Assembly (NCBI RefSeq): GCF_013155465.1
Contig: NZ_JABJVX010000004.1
Location: 1 to 64,000 of the forward strand
Direction of reading: 5' to 3'
Origin: Alterinioella nitratireducens
GTDB taxonomy: Bacteria > Pseudomonadota > Alphaproteobacteria > Rhodobacterales > Rhodobacteraceae
DNA length: 64,000 nucleotides
Made by a program: the position numbers and the translations under genes. Positions 35,140 to 43,971 of this stretch are shown here, piece after piece; position 1 is the first letter of the stretch; each line of letters opens with the position of its first letter. The notes under the pieces are model-generated. The model worked only from the letters and a program-made list of their open reading frames with translations, was not told the DNA's origin and ran no database searches.

Positions 35140-35498
35140 CGCAATTCTCCAATACTGACCACGGTTTGTCCCGTGAATGTGATGCCGCCCTCGAGAGCTC
35201 TCGGTCTTCTTCCGGGTCCGCATGATGCGCCCGCCAGAGGTCAGGTCAACGTTTCCTTGTCGCGTCTTGCAGGTGCCAGTGGCCGCAGGGAGGGGGCGAA
35301 GAAACCCCGTTTGCAGATGGCCGTGGCAATAGCAAAACGGCCCCGAGTCGGATTTCCGACCGGGACGGGCGGGGTATAGGCAGGAAAGGGGCCGGGATCA
35401 AGCGCAACTTGGCGGCGCGCCCCCAAATCGCGGGAACCTGACCTTGGCAGCACCCTTCGGCCAATGCAACATGGCGCGAAACGCATAGGGGGAACACG
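35140..35498. other. Divergent region between rplS and the FAD oxidoreductase
   Basis: No gene was found. It should hold the rplS-rpmE promoter and leader and the promoter for the gene at 35499. A small hairpin GTCGG/CCGAC lies near 35346-35359. The minus-strand octamer CTGCAAAC (35309-35316) also occurs upstream of trmD and of the GNAT gene at 41277. Confidence 0.4.
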
Positions 35499-36818
35499 AT
35501 GGCAGGTTCGGGCAGGGCGGTTGACCTCGCGGTTATCGGCGGCGGCACGGCAGGGTTCGGTGCGGCGGTGACGGCTGCGCGGCAGGGGCTCGAGGTCTGC
35601 CTGGTCGAGGCCGGGGCCAGGATCGGCGGGGTCATGGCCTTCTGTCCCGGCATGCCGTGGGGCGGCGGATATCCCTGCGGCACGTCCATCGGGGGGGTGA
35701 TGGAGGAGCTGACCGACCGGCTCAGGGCGCTTGATCCGCCAGCCGCGGAGATCCGCCGGTCGACATTGGAGAATTTCGGGCCCGAGATTGTTTACGACCC
35801 CGACATGCCGCAAATCGCGATGTTCGGGATGCTGGAAGAGGCTGGCGTCGAATGCCACCTGAACACGCTGGCGCAAAGGCCCGTGATGGACGGGGCGCGC
35901 ATCGCACGCATTGATTGCGCCAACCGGCATGGCTGTTTTGCCCTGACCCCGCGCCTTGTCGTGGATTGCTCGGGCGATGGCGATCTTTCGGCGCAAGCCG
36001 GGGTGCCGTTCGACCTGGGTGACGCGAGCGGCGCGATGATGGGGGTGACGCTCTCGTTTCTCTTGGTGAACGCGCCCTGGGACGTGGTGTTTGCCGATCC
36101 CGACCCCTATTTCACGAGCCATGCCAGGCGCGGTGTTGCCGATGGTCGCCTGCACTCCGATCTGGCGCAGCTTTACCTGATGCGGGGGTTTCACAGCGAT
36201 ACGGTATTCTGCAACTCGGTGATCATCCGCGATGTCGATGGCCGGGATGCCGATGCCATCGCCCGCGCCACACAGGAAGGCCGTCGCCGGGTGGCGCAGC
36301 TGGTGGCGTTCCTGCGGGCCGAGGTGCCGGGATTCTCAGATGCGTGGATGACCGCGCTCGGGCCGACAGTCGGCGTGCGCGAAACCCGAAAATTGCACGG
36401 GTTGTATCGACTCAGCGCCTCGGACGTGGCGATGGCGACAAAGTTCGAGGACGGGATCGTGGCCTGTTCCAACCCGGTCGATGACGTGATGCGGGGGGCC
36501 GATGGCGCAATGACACATGAGGCGGCGGTTGAAGGGCAGGGATATTACACGCTGCCCTTTCGCTGCCTGGTGCCCGAAATGGTCGAGAACCTGCTTTTTG
36601 CCGGTCGGATCGTTTCGGCCGACCCGGCGGCCTTCGCGTCCATTCGCGGCATGCCGCAATGCATGGCGATGGGGCAGGCTGCTGGCAACGGGGCAGCCCT
36701 GGCGCTGCGCGGGGAATGCGCGGTGCAGGCGATTGATCCTGCCGATGTGGTGGCCGCGATGCAGGCGCAGGGCATGCGGGGGCTGGCCGGTGAGGGGCTT
36801 GGGCCGCCTCAGCTCTGA
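35499..36818 (+). CDS. FAD-dependent oxidoreductase (FAD_oxidored type)
   Basis: This is a 439-residue flavoprotein. FAD-binding GGGTAGFGAAV lies around residues 12-22, then EAGARIGGVMAFCPGMPWGGGYP, a conserved segment of the PF12831 family. The C-terminal half has FAGRIVSADPAAFASIRGMPQCMAMGQAAG, closing the FAD site. Substrate unknown; no signal peptide, so cytosolic. It lies alone on the plus strand inside the translation cluster, and its 3' end overlaps the convergent trmD by ten bases, which suggests it was inserted between trmD and rplS. Confidence 0.85.
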   Translation: MAGSGRAVDLAVIGGGTAGFGAAVTAARQGLEVCLVEAGARIGGVMAFCPGMPWGGGYPCGTSIGGVMEELTDRLRALDPPAAEIRRSTLENFGPEIVYDPDMPQIAMFGMLEEAGVECHLNTLAQRPVMDGARIARIDCANRHGCFALTPRLVVDCSGDGDLSAQAGVPFDLGDASGAMMGVTLSFLLVNAPWDVVFADPDPYFTSHARRGVADGRLHSDLAQLYLMRGFHSDTVFCNSVIIRDVDGRDADAIARATQEGRRRVAQLVAFLRAEVPGFSDAWMTALGPTVGVRETRKLHGLYRLSASDVAMATKFEDGIVACSNPVDDVMRGADGAMTHEAAVEGQGYYTLPFRCLVPEMVENLLFAGRIVSADPAAFASIRGMPQCMAMGQAAGNGAALALRGECAVQAIDPADVVAAMQAQGMRGLAGEGLGPPQL

Positions 36819-37621
36819 TCCTTGCGCGCCTCATACGCGGCCCAGAGGTCGGGGCGGCGTTCCTGCGTCAGCTTCTCGGCCTGCGCGCGCCGCCATTCGG
36901 CGATCTTGGCGTGATTGCCCGAGAGCAGCACCTCGGGGATGGCATGGCCCTGCCAGTCTGCGGGCTTGGTGTATTGCGGATGTTCCAGCAGGCCGTCGGA
37001 GAAGCTCTCCTCCTCGGTCGAGGCCTGGTTGCCGAGGACATTGGGGATCAGCCGCACGGTCGCGTCGATCAGGGCCTGCGCCGCGATCTCTCCGCCCGTC
37101 ATGACGAAATCGCCAAGGCTGACCTCCTCCATGTCGAAATGGTCGATCACGCGCTGGTCGACGCCCTCGAAACGCCCGCAGAGCAGGGTCATGCCCTCGG
37201 CGCGGGAATAACGCTCGGCATCCGCTTGCGTGAAGGGCCGCCCGCGCGGGGTCAGGAAGACGCGGGGCCAGCGGGCGGGATCCTCGGGCGTGCCGCGTGA
37301 CGCCATGCCGATGGCGCGGCCAAGCACATCGGCGCGCATCACCAGCCCCGCCCCGCCACCCGCCGGCGTGTCATCGACATTGCGATGCTTGCCCTGGCCG
37401 AAGGTCCGCAGGTCGATAGGCTCCAGCGCCCATAGCCCGTGTTGCAGCGCCTTGCCGGTCAGGGATTGGCCAAGCACGCCGGGGAACGCCTCGGGGAAGA
37501 GGGTGATCACCTTCGCCTTCCACGCGCCCTTCAGATGCGGCGTGGGCGTCATCAGGTCGCGCGGCGTGTGGCTGGCGCTGATCGACAGGCGACCATGGGA
37601 TTTCCTGGGCGGTTCTTTCAT
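36809..37621 (-). CDS. trmD: tRNA (guanine37-N1)-methyltransferase
   Basis: This is a 270-residue SPOUT methyltransferase that makes m1G37 in tRNAs and prevents frameshifts. The segments VITLFPEAFPGVLGQSLTGKAL, RNVDDTPAGGGAGLVM and LCGRFEGVDQRVIDHFDMEE (knot region) are characteristic. The N-terminus is extended by about thirty residues before the usual start; ATG at about 37552 (MTPTPH) is a possible alternative. It is the only minus-strand gene between the FAD oxidoreductase and the lipoprotein. Confidence 0.95.
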   Translation of the reverse strand: MKEPPRKSHGRLSISASHTPRDLMTPTPHLKGAWKAKVITLFPEAFPGVLGQSLTGKALQHGLWALEPIDLRTFGQGKHRNVDDTPAGGGAGLVMRADVLGRAIGMASRGTPEDPARWPRVFLTPRGRPFTQADAERYSRAEGMTLLCGRFEGVDQRVIDHFDMEEVSLGDFVMTGGEIAAQALIDATVRLIPNVLGNQASTEEESFSDGLLEHPQYTKPADWQGHAIPEVLLSGNHAKIAEWRRAQAEKLTQERRPDLWAAYEARKDQS

Positions 37622-37725
37622 GAGCGATGGCGTTACCGGGAAAGCGGGGCGGTGACAATATCAGGCAGGAACGACCCCTTGTTTGCAGGGCCGGTGAAAT
37701 AGGTTAACGTGCCCGTCATTCAAGA

Positions 37726-37750
37726 CCATCCCTGCCAGGATGGGGTTTTT
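37726..37750 (+). terminator. Terminator-like hairpin before the 3D-domain lipoprotein
   Basis: CCATCC and GGATGG form a 6-bp stem followed by GG and TTTTT on the plus strand, 15 bases before the lipoprotein start. It could be an attenuator in the leader of that gene or end a short transcript from the trmD/lipoprotein divergent region. Confidence 0.45.
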
Positions 37751-37764
37751 CATGGGGGCATCCA

Positions 37765-38538
37765 ATGCGCATTTTTTCGCGCCTGTTTCTGGCGGGCCTG
37801 CTGATCCCGCTTTTCGGCTGCGCCACCGGCACGCAGACCCGCGCCACGCCGACGGAAGGCACGCCCGTCACCGTCTGGGCGACGATCTACCGCCTGGTCG
37901 AGGCGCGCCCGGTCGAGGGAGGTGTGCCGATCCGCAACATGCGCGGCGCCGAGATCGGGCCAGCGGTGGCCCGGGCCGACTGGTGCGCCGGAGCCTTGGC
38001 AGGGTCGATGCGCGTCGGCGGACAGGTCTACAACTTCGCGGGCACCAATGGCGGCTCGCAGGCCTCCTGCCCGCATGACCCGAGCGAGCGGGTGCGCTGG
38101 CAACGCTCACCGCACCCCTACGGCACCGGATCCCGCTCGAACCCGCTGCGCCCCTTCCGCACCATCGCCTGCGACCTGGGATGGGTCGGCGGCTCGCGCC
38201 CCTGGGTGGCGGGGGGATACCCGGAGTTTGGCCAGAGGCTCTATATCCCGGCCGCCGATGGCACGGTGCTGCCCGATGGCTCCGTGCATGACGGCATTTT
38301 CACCTGCGGCGATACCGGCGGCGCGGTCACCGGCAACCATATCGACGTGTTTCTGGGCCCGTTTCGCGGCGACCTGACGGCGGCACTGGCGTACAACCCG
38401 TTCGATTTTGTCAGCCATGGCGATAACCGCGAGGTCGAGGCACTGCTTCTGCCAATGGAAAGCCCGGAGCCCGAGGCCCCCCCGGTCCCGCGTTGCGGCG
38501 CGCCCGCCTTCCTGTGCCGGTTGGGCGGTCCGGGCTAG
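37765..38538 (+). CDS. 3D-domain lipoprotein
   Basis: This is a 257-residue predicted lipoprotein with lipobox IPLFGC (Cys19). The C-terminal part has the 3D (Asp-Asp-Asp) domain pattern of the double-psi barrel found in MltA and related cell-wall enzymes: [20 protein letters not shown], then [17 protein letters not shown] cell-wall role is likely, but no MltA catalytic domain is present. The tail is proline rich. Its stop region overlaps rimM's by four bases on the opposite strand. Confidence 0.8.
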   Translation: MRIFSRLFLAGLLIPLFGCATGTQTRATPTEGTPVTVWATIYRLVEARPVEGGVPIRNMRGAEIGPAVARADWCAGALAGSMRVGGQVYNFAGTNGGSQASCPHDPSERVRWQRSPHPYGTGSRSNPLRPFRTIACDLGWVGGSRPWVAGGYPEFGQRLYIPAADGTVLPDGSVHDGIFTCGDTGGAVTGNHIDVFLGPFRGDLTAALAYNPFDFVSHGDNREVEALLLPMESPEPEAPPVPRCGAPAFLCRLGGPG

Positions 38539-39047
38539 GCGTCGTCCAGCAGACCCTCCGGCGGGTCGATCACGATGCGGCCCGAGGCGAGATCGACGGT
38601 CGGCACGATGCCTTGCGTGAAGGGCACCAGCGCGGTGCCGGTCCGGCCCTTCTGGCGCAACTCCAACAGGTCACCGCCGCCATGGTTGTGGACGGCATGA
38701 ACCTGGCCCAGTTCTTCCCCGCCGGTCTCGACCGCCGTGAGGCCGATCAGGTCGGCGTGGTAAAACTCATCGTCTGGAAGCGCGGGTAATGCCTCCCGCG
38801 GGGCGTGGAGCGTGGTGCCGCGCAGGGCGTCGGCCTGTTCCTTGGTCTTGACGCCCGAGAGGCGCACCGCGAAGCCGCCCTTGACGGGGCGGGTGATGGT
38901 CAGGCTGTAGCTGGTCTGCCCGTCCTTGGTGGTCAGCGGGCCGTAATCGCCGATCGCGGCGGGCTCGGCGCAGAAGCTCTTGACGCGGGCTTCGCCCTTG
39001 ACGCCGAAGGAGCCGGTGATGGCGCCGACACAGATGCGATCCGTCAT
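38535..39047 (-). CDS. rimM: 16S rRNA processing protein RimM
   Basis: This is a 170-residue RimM, which assists maturation of the 30S head. The N-terminal barrel has [21 protein letters not shown] and the PRC barrel begins at about residue 95 ([21 protein letters not shown]), ending in the [12 protein letters not shown] motif. The start ATG overlaps the stop codon of the EVE remnant (ATGA); the frame remains open far upstream without family similarity. Confidence 0.95.
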   Translation of the reverse strand: MTDRICVGAITGSFGVKGEARVKSFCAEPAAIGDYGPLTTKDGQTSYSLTITRPVKGGFAVRLSGVKTKEQADALRGTTLHAPREALPALPDDEFYHADLIGLTAVETGGEELGQVHAVHNHGGGDLLELRQKGRTGTALVPFTQGIVPTVDLASGRIVIDPPEGLLDDA

Positions 39048-39313
39048 GACAGTCCCATCCCCTCTGCTATCAGGTTGAAATCGCTTTCCGAAATCTCGAA
39101 CTGGCGGCACCTGAACGGCGATTTGGCGAAGCTGAGACGGTCGAGCAGCGGGCGCAGGAAATCGCCCTTGAGCGTATAAGACAGGACATGGTCCCCCGGA
39201 GAGCGCGTCTTCGCCGCAGCTTCCTTGCCATGTGACAAGGCAATGAGCCCGGCCGCTTGCGCGGCGCGGGCCTGGGCTTGGTGAACGACGCCGATCCAGT
39301 ATCGGGGGACCAT
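39044..39313 (-). pseudogene. EVE-domain (UPF0310-type) remnant with internal deletion
   Basis: This is an 89-residue reading frame. Its start ([39 protein letters not shown]) resembles the N-terminal third of EVE/UPF0310 proteins and its end ([36 protein letters not shown]) resembles their C-terminal third. About fifty residues of the middle beta barrel appear missing, in frame. EVE domains bind modified bases; this one could not fold normally. It overlaps rimM by four bases and starts 24 bases after the rpsP stop, so it may be kept for translational coupling. Confidence 0.6.
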
Positions 39314-39337
39314 GTTTTCTTGTGTCCTTCCAGACGC

Positions 39338-39736
39338 TTATTCCGCGCTGTCGTCGGCCGGGGCGGCCTCGGCGGGGGCGTTGGCGGCCTCGGTGGCGGC
39401 GCTGGCTTTGGCGGCTTTTTCCTCGGCGCGGTCGGTGGCTTTCTTGCCCGGCGTGCCTTTCTTCAGGTTGGCGCGCTCTTTCTTGGCGATCACGCCGGAG
39501 GCTTCCAGGAAGCGGCTGACGCGGTCGGTCGGCTGTGCGCCCTGGTCGAGCCAGTATTGCACGCGCTCCATGTCCATCTGGATGCGATCCTCGGAATCCT
39601 TCGGCAGGAGCGGGTTGTAGGTGCCCAGTTTCTCGATGTAGCGGCCATCGCGGGGCATCCGGCTGTCGGAGGCGACGATGCGATAGAAGGGACGCTTTTT
39701 CGAACCACCACGGGCGAGACGAAGTTTCATGGCCAT
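39338..39736 (-). CDS. rpsP: Small ribosomal subunit protein bS16
   Basis: This is a 132-residue bS16 ([45 protein letters not shown]). After the core, an alanine-, lysine- and glutamate-rich tail of about forty residues extends the C-terminus, common in alphaproteobacteria. ATG 39736 follows an AAAGGAGAAAC ribosome-binding site; the upstream open frame is not part of the gene. Confidence 0.96.
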   Translation of the reverse strand: MAMKLRLARGGSKKRPFYRIVASDSRMPRDGRYIEKLGTYNPLLPKDSEDRIQMDMERVQYWLDQGAQPTDRVSRFLEASGVIAKKERANLKKGTPGKKATDRAEEKAAKASAATEAANAPAEAAPADDSAE

Positions 39737-39786
39737 TTGAGTTTCTCCTTTGAAATGGCGGGTTTGGCGGGGGTTGCCCCCGCGCC

Positions 39787-40083
39787 TTACGATTGGTGTC
39801 GCTGGTGATGCCGAATGACTTCGGCGATGATGAAGTTGAGGAATTTCTTGGCGAATTCCGGATCCAGATCGGCCCTGCGGGCCAGGTCTTCGAGCCGTTC
39901 GATCTGCGCCTCTTCGCGGGCGGGATCGGACGGGGGAAGGGCGTGTTCGGCCTTGAGTCTGCCCACGGCCTGGGTGTGCTTGAAGCGCTCGCCAAGCGTG
40001 TAGACCAGGATCGCGTCGAGCCTGTCGATGCTCTCGCGGTGGTCCTTCAGAAGGGCGGCGGCGCGGGTCGCGGCGTCGGTCAT
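39787..40083 (-). CDS. Chorismate mutase (AroQ class)
   Basis: This is a 98-residue AroQ-type chorismate mutase that converts chorismate to prephenate for phenylalanine and tyrosine synthesis. The helix [21 protein letters not shown] holds the expected Arg and the LDAIL pattern, followed by [20 protein letters not shown] and the C-terminal [17 protein letters not shown]. It precedes rpsP by 50 bases, an arrangement I recall from Rhodobacterales. Confidence 0.88.
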   Translation of the reverse strand: MTDAATRAAALLKDHRESIDRLDAILVYTLGERFKHTQAVGRLKAEHALPPSDPAREEAQIERLEDLARRADLDPEFAKKFLNFIIAEVIRHHQRHQS

Positions 40084-40112
40084 GTCTGGCCTCCAGAGGT
40101 CGAAATCGGGTG

Positions 40113-40150
40113 TGCACCCCCCGTACACCCCCCGATGCACCCCCCGTACA
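40113..40150. repeat. Short direct repeat upstream of chorismate mutase
   Basis: TGCACCCCCCGTACA occurs twice (40113-40127 and 40136-40150), 23 bases apart, with a partial third match between. It fills the 76-base gap between the GNAT stop and the chorismate mutase start. Function unknown; slippage in a C-rich tract could create it. Confidence 0.7.
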
Positions 40151-40159
40151 TACGCGTGG

Positions 40160-40744
40160 TCATGTTCGGGCCTCCGGGGTGGGGTGGCGGTAGACGCGGA
40201 TGGAGTTGCCATGCGCGGCTTCGGCCGCACAATCGCGGGCCGCGCCGAGCCGGGTGGCGAGGCGGATGGAGCGGGCATTGTCAGGGTCGATGGTGCTGAC
40301 GAGGCTTGGCAGGGCGAGGGTGGTGAGGGCGTGGTCGCGGGCGGCGGTTGCAGCCTCCTGCGCATATCCCCGGCCCTCGGCGGTCTCGCGGAAGAGGTAG
40401 CCCAGTTCCGGTTCGTGATCGCCGGGCTCGAACCCGATCAGGACGAAGCCCAGGACCGCGCCATCCGTGCGCGCCTCGACCGTCCAGACGCCATGGCCGC
40501 GCAGGAGCCATGTTGCGACCATCTGGGTGAAATCGAGCCAGAGCGCCGCGCGGTCGGTATTGTCCGCGACCAGGTGGCGGCCCCGGTCGCTGGCGCCGAT
40601 CCGGGCATAGATCTCGAAATCCTCCAGCCGGGGCGCGCGCAGGATCAGGCGGGCGGTTTCCAGCCGCGGCAGGGCGGCCCGCATCCGGACAGCCGCATCG
40701 GCGGCGGGGCCGGGGGTGGCGATCTCATGCGGAGGCCGGATCAT
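40160..40744 (-). CDS. GNAT-family N-acetyltransferase (second of tandem pair)
   Basis: This is a 194-residue RimJ/RimL-like acetyltransferase: LETARLILRAPRLEDFEIYA at the start and the acetyl-CoA-binding region EGRGYAQEAATAARDHAL near residue 127. The target is unknown. It shares LETARLILR and a YRHP-PEA ending with the adjacent GNAT, so the two are likely tandem paralogues. Its ATG overlaps the upstream gene's stop by four bases. Confidence 0.85.
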   Translation of the reverse strand: MIRPPHEIATPGPAADAAVRMRAALPRLETARLILRAPRLEDFEIYARIGASDRGRHLVADNTDRAALWLDFTQMVATWLLRGHGVWTVEARTDGAVLGFVLIGFEPGDHEPELGYLFRETAEGRGYAQEAATAARDHALTTLALPSLVSTIDPDNARSIRLATRLGAARDCAAEAAHGNSIRVYRHPTPEART

Positions 40745-41277
40745 GCCAACGCCTCCGGGGCGGGGTGGCGGTAGACGAGGATCGGCCTGTCGGCCTCGGT
40801 CGCGGGGGCCTCGGCCTGCGGGTCGAGGGTGCAGCCAAGCCGTTCGGCCAGCGCGATGGAGCGGGTATTGCGCGCGTCGATATAGGAGACGGCGGTGGTC
40901 CAGCCGAGCCTGTCATAGGCGAAGCGGCGCGCGGCGGTCGCGGCCTCACTCTTGCCTTCGGCGGCGGCGGACCAGATTGTCCAGCCCAGTTCCTTTTCCG
41001 GCCAGTCCAGCGGATGCCAGGGGCCGGTCATGCCGAGCGGCGTGCCGGGGTCGGATTTCAGGGCGAAGACGAAGCTGCCATAGCCGCGCAGCATCCACAT
41101 GCCCGCGGCATGGGCAAAGCCGCGCCAGCCTTTCGCCAGCCCCAGATTCGGGCCGCCGACAAACTCCGCACGGTCGGTCTCCACGAAATCGACCCAGGGC
41201 TGCGCGTCGCCCATGACGGGGCCGCGCAGGATCAGGCGCGCGGTTTCGAGGGTGGGGATAGGCAGGGGCGCGGTCAT
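40741..41277 (-). CDS. GNAT-family N-acetyltransferase (first of tandem pair)
   Basis: This is a 178-residue acetyltransferase of the same RimJ/RimL-like group (TLETARLILRGPVMGDAQPW; AAEGKSEAATAARRFAYDRLG). The acetyl-CoA loop reads EGKSEAATAA, without the usual R/Q-x-x-G-x-G/A spacing, so activity may be altered. ATG 41277 was chosen; an in-frame start at 41289 adds four residues. It is transcribed with the second GNAT, downstream of ffh. Confidence 0.83.
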   Translation of the reverse strand: MTAPLPIPTLETARLILRGPVMGDAQPWVDFVETDRAEFVGGPNLGLAKGWRGFAHAAGMWMLRGYGSFVFALKSDPGTPLGMTGPWHPLDWPEKELGWTIWSAAAEGKSEAATAARRFAYDRLGWTTAVSYIDARNTRSIALAERLGCTLDPQAEAPATEADRPILVYRHPAPEALA

Positions 41278-41375
41278 GCACTCAACCAAATTGACGCGCT
41301 GCCGCGCGGCTTGTTTGCAGGCAAGGGGCCGGTGATCGCATCAACGCGGGCGTGGCGCGGATGCGGGCGGTGTTG

Positions 41376-41401
41376 TTTGAGTATTTGGACCAAGAAGATG
41401 G
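41376..41401. repeat. Partial copy of a recurring intergenic element
   Basis: The run TTTGAGTATTTGGACCAAGA and the following GATGG match the distal part of elements at 46536-46584 and 53632-53687 (shared GAGTATTT / AAGAAG style). The hairpin half is missing here. It abuts the ffh stop codon. Confidence 0.5.
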
Positions 41402-41403
41402 GA

Positions 41404-42909
41404 TCATTTCTTTTTTCCCAGGCCGGAGAGACCGGGGGGAAGCGGCTGGCCGCCGAGGCCGGGCAGGCTGCCGCCCTGGCCCATCTGGCGGGCCGCCGCC
41501 TCCATCGCGGCGGGGTCCATGCCCGCGCCCGCGCCGCCCGGGCCACCTTGCATGCCGCCCTTGCCGAAGAGCGCGCCGAGGCCGCCGCGCATCATGCCCT
41601 TCTTGCCCATCTTGCCGAGCTTCTTCATCGCGTCCGACATCTGGCGGTGCATCTTCAGGAGCTTGTTGAGGTCGGAGACCTCCTGGCCCGCGCCCCTGGC
41701 GATGCGTTTCTTGCGGCTGGCCTGAAGGAGGGCCGGATTGGCGCGCTCGCGTTTGGTCATCGAGTTGATCAGCGCGATCTGGCGGCGGATCACCTTGTCA
41801 TCCATGCCCGCATCCTCGACCTGTTTGGCCATCTTCTTCATGCCGGGCATCATCGACATCATGCCCTCCATGCCGCCCATCTTGAGCATCTGTTCAAGCT
41901 GGCCCCGCATGTCGTTGAGGTTGAACTGGCCCTTCTGGAAGCGCTTCATCATGCGTTCGGCCTGTTCGGCCTCGAGCGTTTCCTGCGCCTTTTCCACCAG
42001 CGCCACGATGTCGCCCATGCCGAGGATGCGTCCGGCAATCCGTTCGGGCTCGAAGGTTTCGATGGCGTCCATCTTTTCGCCGAGGCCGACGAAGCGAATG
42101 GGCTTGCCGGTGACGGCGCGCATCGAAAGCGCCGCGCCGCCGCGCCCGTCGCCATCCATCCGGGTCAGGACCACGCCGGTGACGCCGATCTTGTCGTCGA
42201 ATTCCTGCGCGACATTGACCGCGTCCTGGCCGGTGAGGCCGTCGACTACGAGGAGGGTTTCGCGCGGGGTGGCGATGTCGCGGACCTCCTGCGCCTGGGC
42301 GATCAGCTCCTGGTCGATATGCAGGCGACCGGCGGTGTCGAGCATGTAGACGTCATAGCCGCCGAGGCTGGCCTGGGTCTTGGCGCGCTTGGCGATCTGT
42401 TGCGCGGTCTCGCCCTTGACGATGGGCAGGGTGTCGACGCCGATCTGGCTGCCGAGGATGGCGAGCTGTTCCATGGCCGCGGGGCGGTTGGTGTCGAGCG
42501 AGGCCATGAGGACGCGCTTGCCCTCCCGCTCCTTCAGGCGCTTGGCGAGTTTCGCGGTGGTGGTGGTCTTGCCCGAGCCTTGCAGGCCGACCATCAGAAT
42601 GGGGGCGGGCGGGCTGTCGATCTTGAGCTTGCCGGGGTCGCTATCGCCGGTCAGCGTGGCAATGAGCTCGTCATGGACGATCTTGATGACCTGCTGGCCG
42701 GGGGTCACGGATTTGGTGACGGCGGCGCCGGTGGCCTTGGCCTCGACCGCCTTGATGAACTGCCGCGCGACGGGCAGGGAGACGTCGGCCTCCAGGAGCG
42801 CCACGCGGACCTCGCGCATCGCGGTCTTGACGTCATCCTCGCTAAGTGCGCCCTGCTTGGTCAGGCGGTCGAAGACACCGGAGAGGCGTTCGGAGAGATT
42901 TTCAAACAT
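41404..42909 (-). CDS. ffh: Signal recognition particle protein (Ffh)
   Basis: This is a 501-residue SRP GTPase that binds 4.5S RNA and signal sequences of membrane proteins. Its four-helix N domain is followed by the G domain, with GLQGSGKTTTTAK (108-120) and DTAGR (191-195), then a methionine-rich M domain (MLKMGGMEGMMSMMPGMKKM). The C-terminus is a long Gly/Pro-rich tail (residues about 445-501). It heads the ribosomal/RNA gene group on this strand. Confidence 0.97.
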   Translation of the reverse strand: MFENLSERLSGVFDRLTKQGALSEDDVKTAMREVRVALLEADVSLPVARQFIKAVEAKATGAAVTKSVTPGQQVIKIVHDELIATLTGDSDPGKLKIDSPPAPILMVGLQGSGKTTTTAKLAKRLKEREGKRVLMASLDTNRPAAMEQLAILGSQIGVDTLPIVKGETAQQIAKRAKTQASLGGYDVYMLDTAGRLHIDQELIAQAQEVRDIATPRETLLVVDGLTGQDAVNVAQEFDDKIGVTGVVLTRMDGDGRGGAALSMRAVTGKPIRFVGLGEKMDAIETFEPERIAGRILGMGDIVALVEKAQETLEAEQAERMMKRFQKGQFNLNDMRGQLEQMLKMGGMEGMMSMMPGMKKMAKQVEDAGMDDKVIRRQIALINSMTKRERANPALLQASRKKRIARGAGQEVSDLNKLLKMHRQMSDAMKKLGKMGKKGMMRGGLGALFGKGGMQGGPGGAGAGMDPAAMEAAARQMGQGGSLPGLGGQPLPPGLSGLGKKK

Positions 42910-43069
42910 CGGGCGCGGCCCTTTCCTTCATGCGTCACTGGTCCCCGCCAAGATAGGGGCCGAGCCCGAATGCACCAACACCCCCGTGGGCGAAACCTCG
43001 CTGACGGGGGGCGATCCTGACGCAGGCCAGGACCGGAAAGCTGGCACTTCCCGGGTATTGGCGCGGGGT

Positions 43070-43603
43070 TTAGTCCTGTGGGGCGTCGGAGTCAACACAG
43101 GTGGCATCCAGCCGGGTGACGTCGCCGCCGAGCATGTCCTGGCTGTTGGAGGCGTGCAGGATGAAGACGCGGCGCAGGTCGAGGCTGTCCCATTCATCTT
43201 GCGTGATCGGCGGGCGGTCATGGCGCCAGCTGCCGGGATCGCCGTAGAGGGTGATGGCCATCGGTCCGGTGAATTCCTGACCCGCGAATTCCAGCCCCTC
43301 GACATCGACGGCATAGACCCCGACCAGATCGGCGGCCTGGGTGCGCCGGGTGGTGATGAGCGTCCACAGGCGACCGGCGATATTGCCGTCCAGGGTCATC
43401 GAGCCGGTGGCGAGGTGGCCGGTGGCGCCGCCTTCCTGGCGGAAGGAGCGGACCGTGCGGAATTGCGCCTCGCCGGACAGGGTGGTGCCGGGCGGGTAGG
43501 GGCCGATGCCGTGGGTGACGGTGATGTCGAAGCTCAGCGCGCAGGTGAGGGCGAGGGCCGGCGAGGGGAGGAGGGTGAGGGCGAGAAAGACAAGGGAACG
43601 CAT
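43070..43603 (-). CDS. Secreted protein of unknown function
   Basis: This is a 177-residue protein with a clear Sec signal peptide (MRSLVFLALTLLPSPALALT, cleavage about residue 19) and a beta-rich body (FDITVTHGIGPYPPGTTLSGEAQF). Two cysteines, Cys21 of the mature start and one near the C-terminus (DATCVDSD), could form a disulfide. Not recognised. ATG 43603 is the start that gives a signal peptide. It is separated from ffh by 160 bases. Confidence 0.7.
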   Translation of the reverse strand: MRSLVFLALTLLPSPALALTCALSFDITVTHGIGPYPPGTTLSGEAQFRTVRSFRQEGGATGHLATGSMTLDGNIAGRLWTLITTRRTQAADLVGVYAVDVEGLEFAGQEFTGPMAITLYGDPGSWRHDRPPITQDEWDSLDLRRVFILHASNSQDMLGGDVTRLDATCVDSDAPQD

Positions 43604-43628
43604 GGGACGCAGGCTAGCACGGGCCTGC

Positions 43629-43956
43629 CTATATGCGAAACGCCGCGTTGGGCGTCGCCGGACGGGCGGTGGATGGGATGCGTTCGGTTTCATCTGGCAG
43701 GGGCAGGCTGAGGAGGCGGGCCAGCGGTTTGCGCCTCTCCGCCTTCGGAATGCGCGCAGGCTCGATACCTTTGCCGAACAAGATGTCGAAGACGCGATTG
43801 ACCAGGCCGTCGGTCAGCCATGCGCCATGCCTTCCGTTCCGACAGGCGGAAGAGACCGGGTATCGCGCCCGGTCCGGCCCCGGCAATCCATTCCGCACTG
43901 GAACGGAGCCCAAAGGTCCGGATTGCAAAGAAGATAGCCCGTCCATTCGGGCCCAT
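43629..43956 (-). pseudogene. Possible frameshifted remnant, unrecognised
   Basis: A frame starting at 43956 reads MGPNGRAIFFAIRTFGLR and stays protein-like to SERKAWRM near 43820. A second frame then continues as WLTDGLVNRVFDILFGKGIE and ends with PLPDETER and a stop at 43629. Joining them with one frameshift gives a plausible protein of about 110 residues, but no family was recognised and chance cannot be excluded. Confidence 0.25.
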
Positions 43957-43971
43957 CCGCAGGCCGCGCTG

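Noticed and set aside
39737-40117. Extension of rpsP to a 259-codon frame
   Set aside because: The extra part overlaps chorismate mutase in another frame; the bS16 start with a ribosome-binding site is at 39736.
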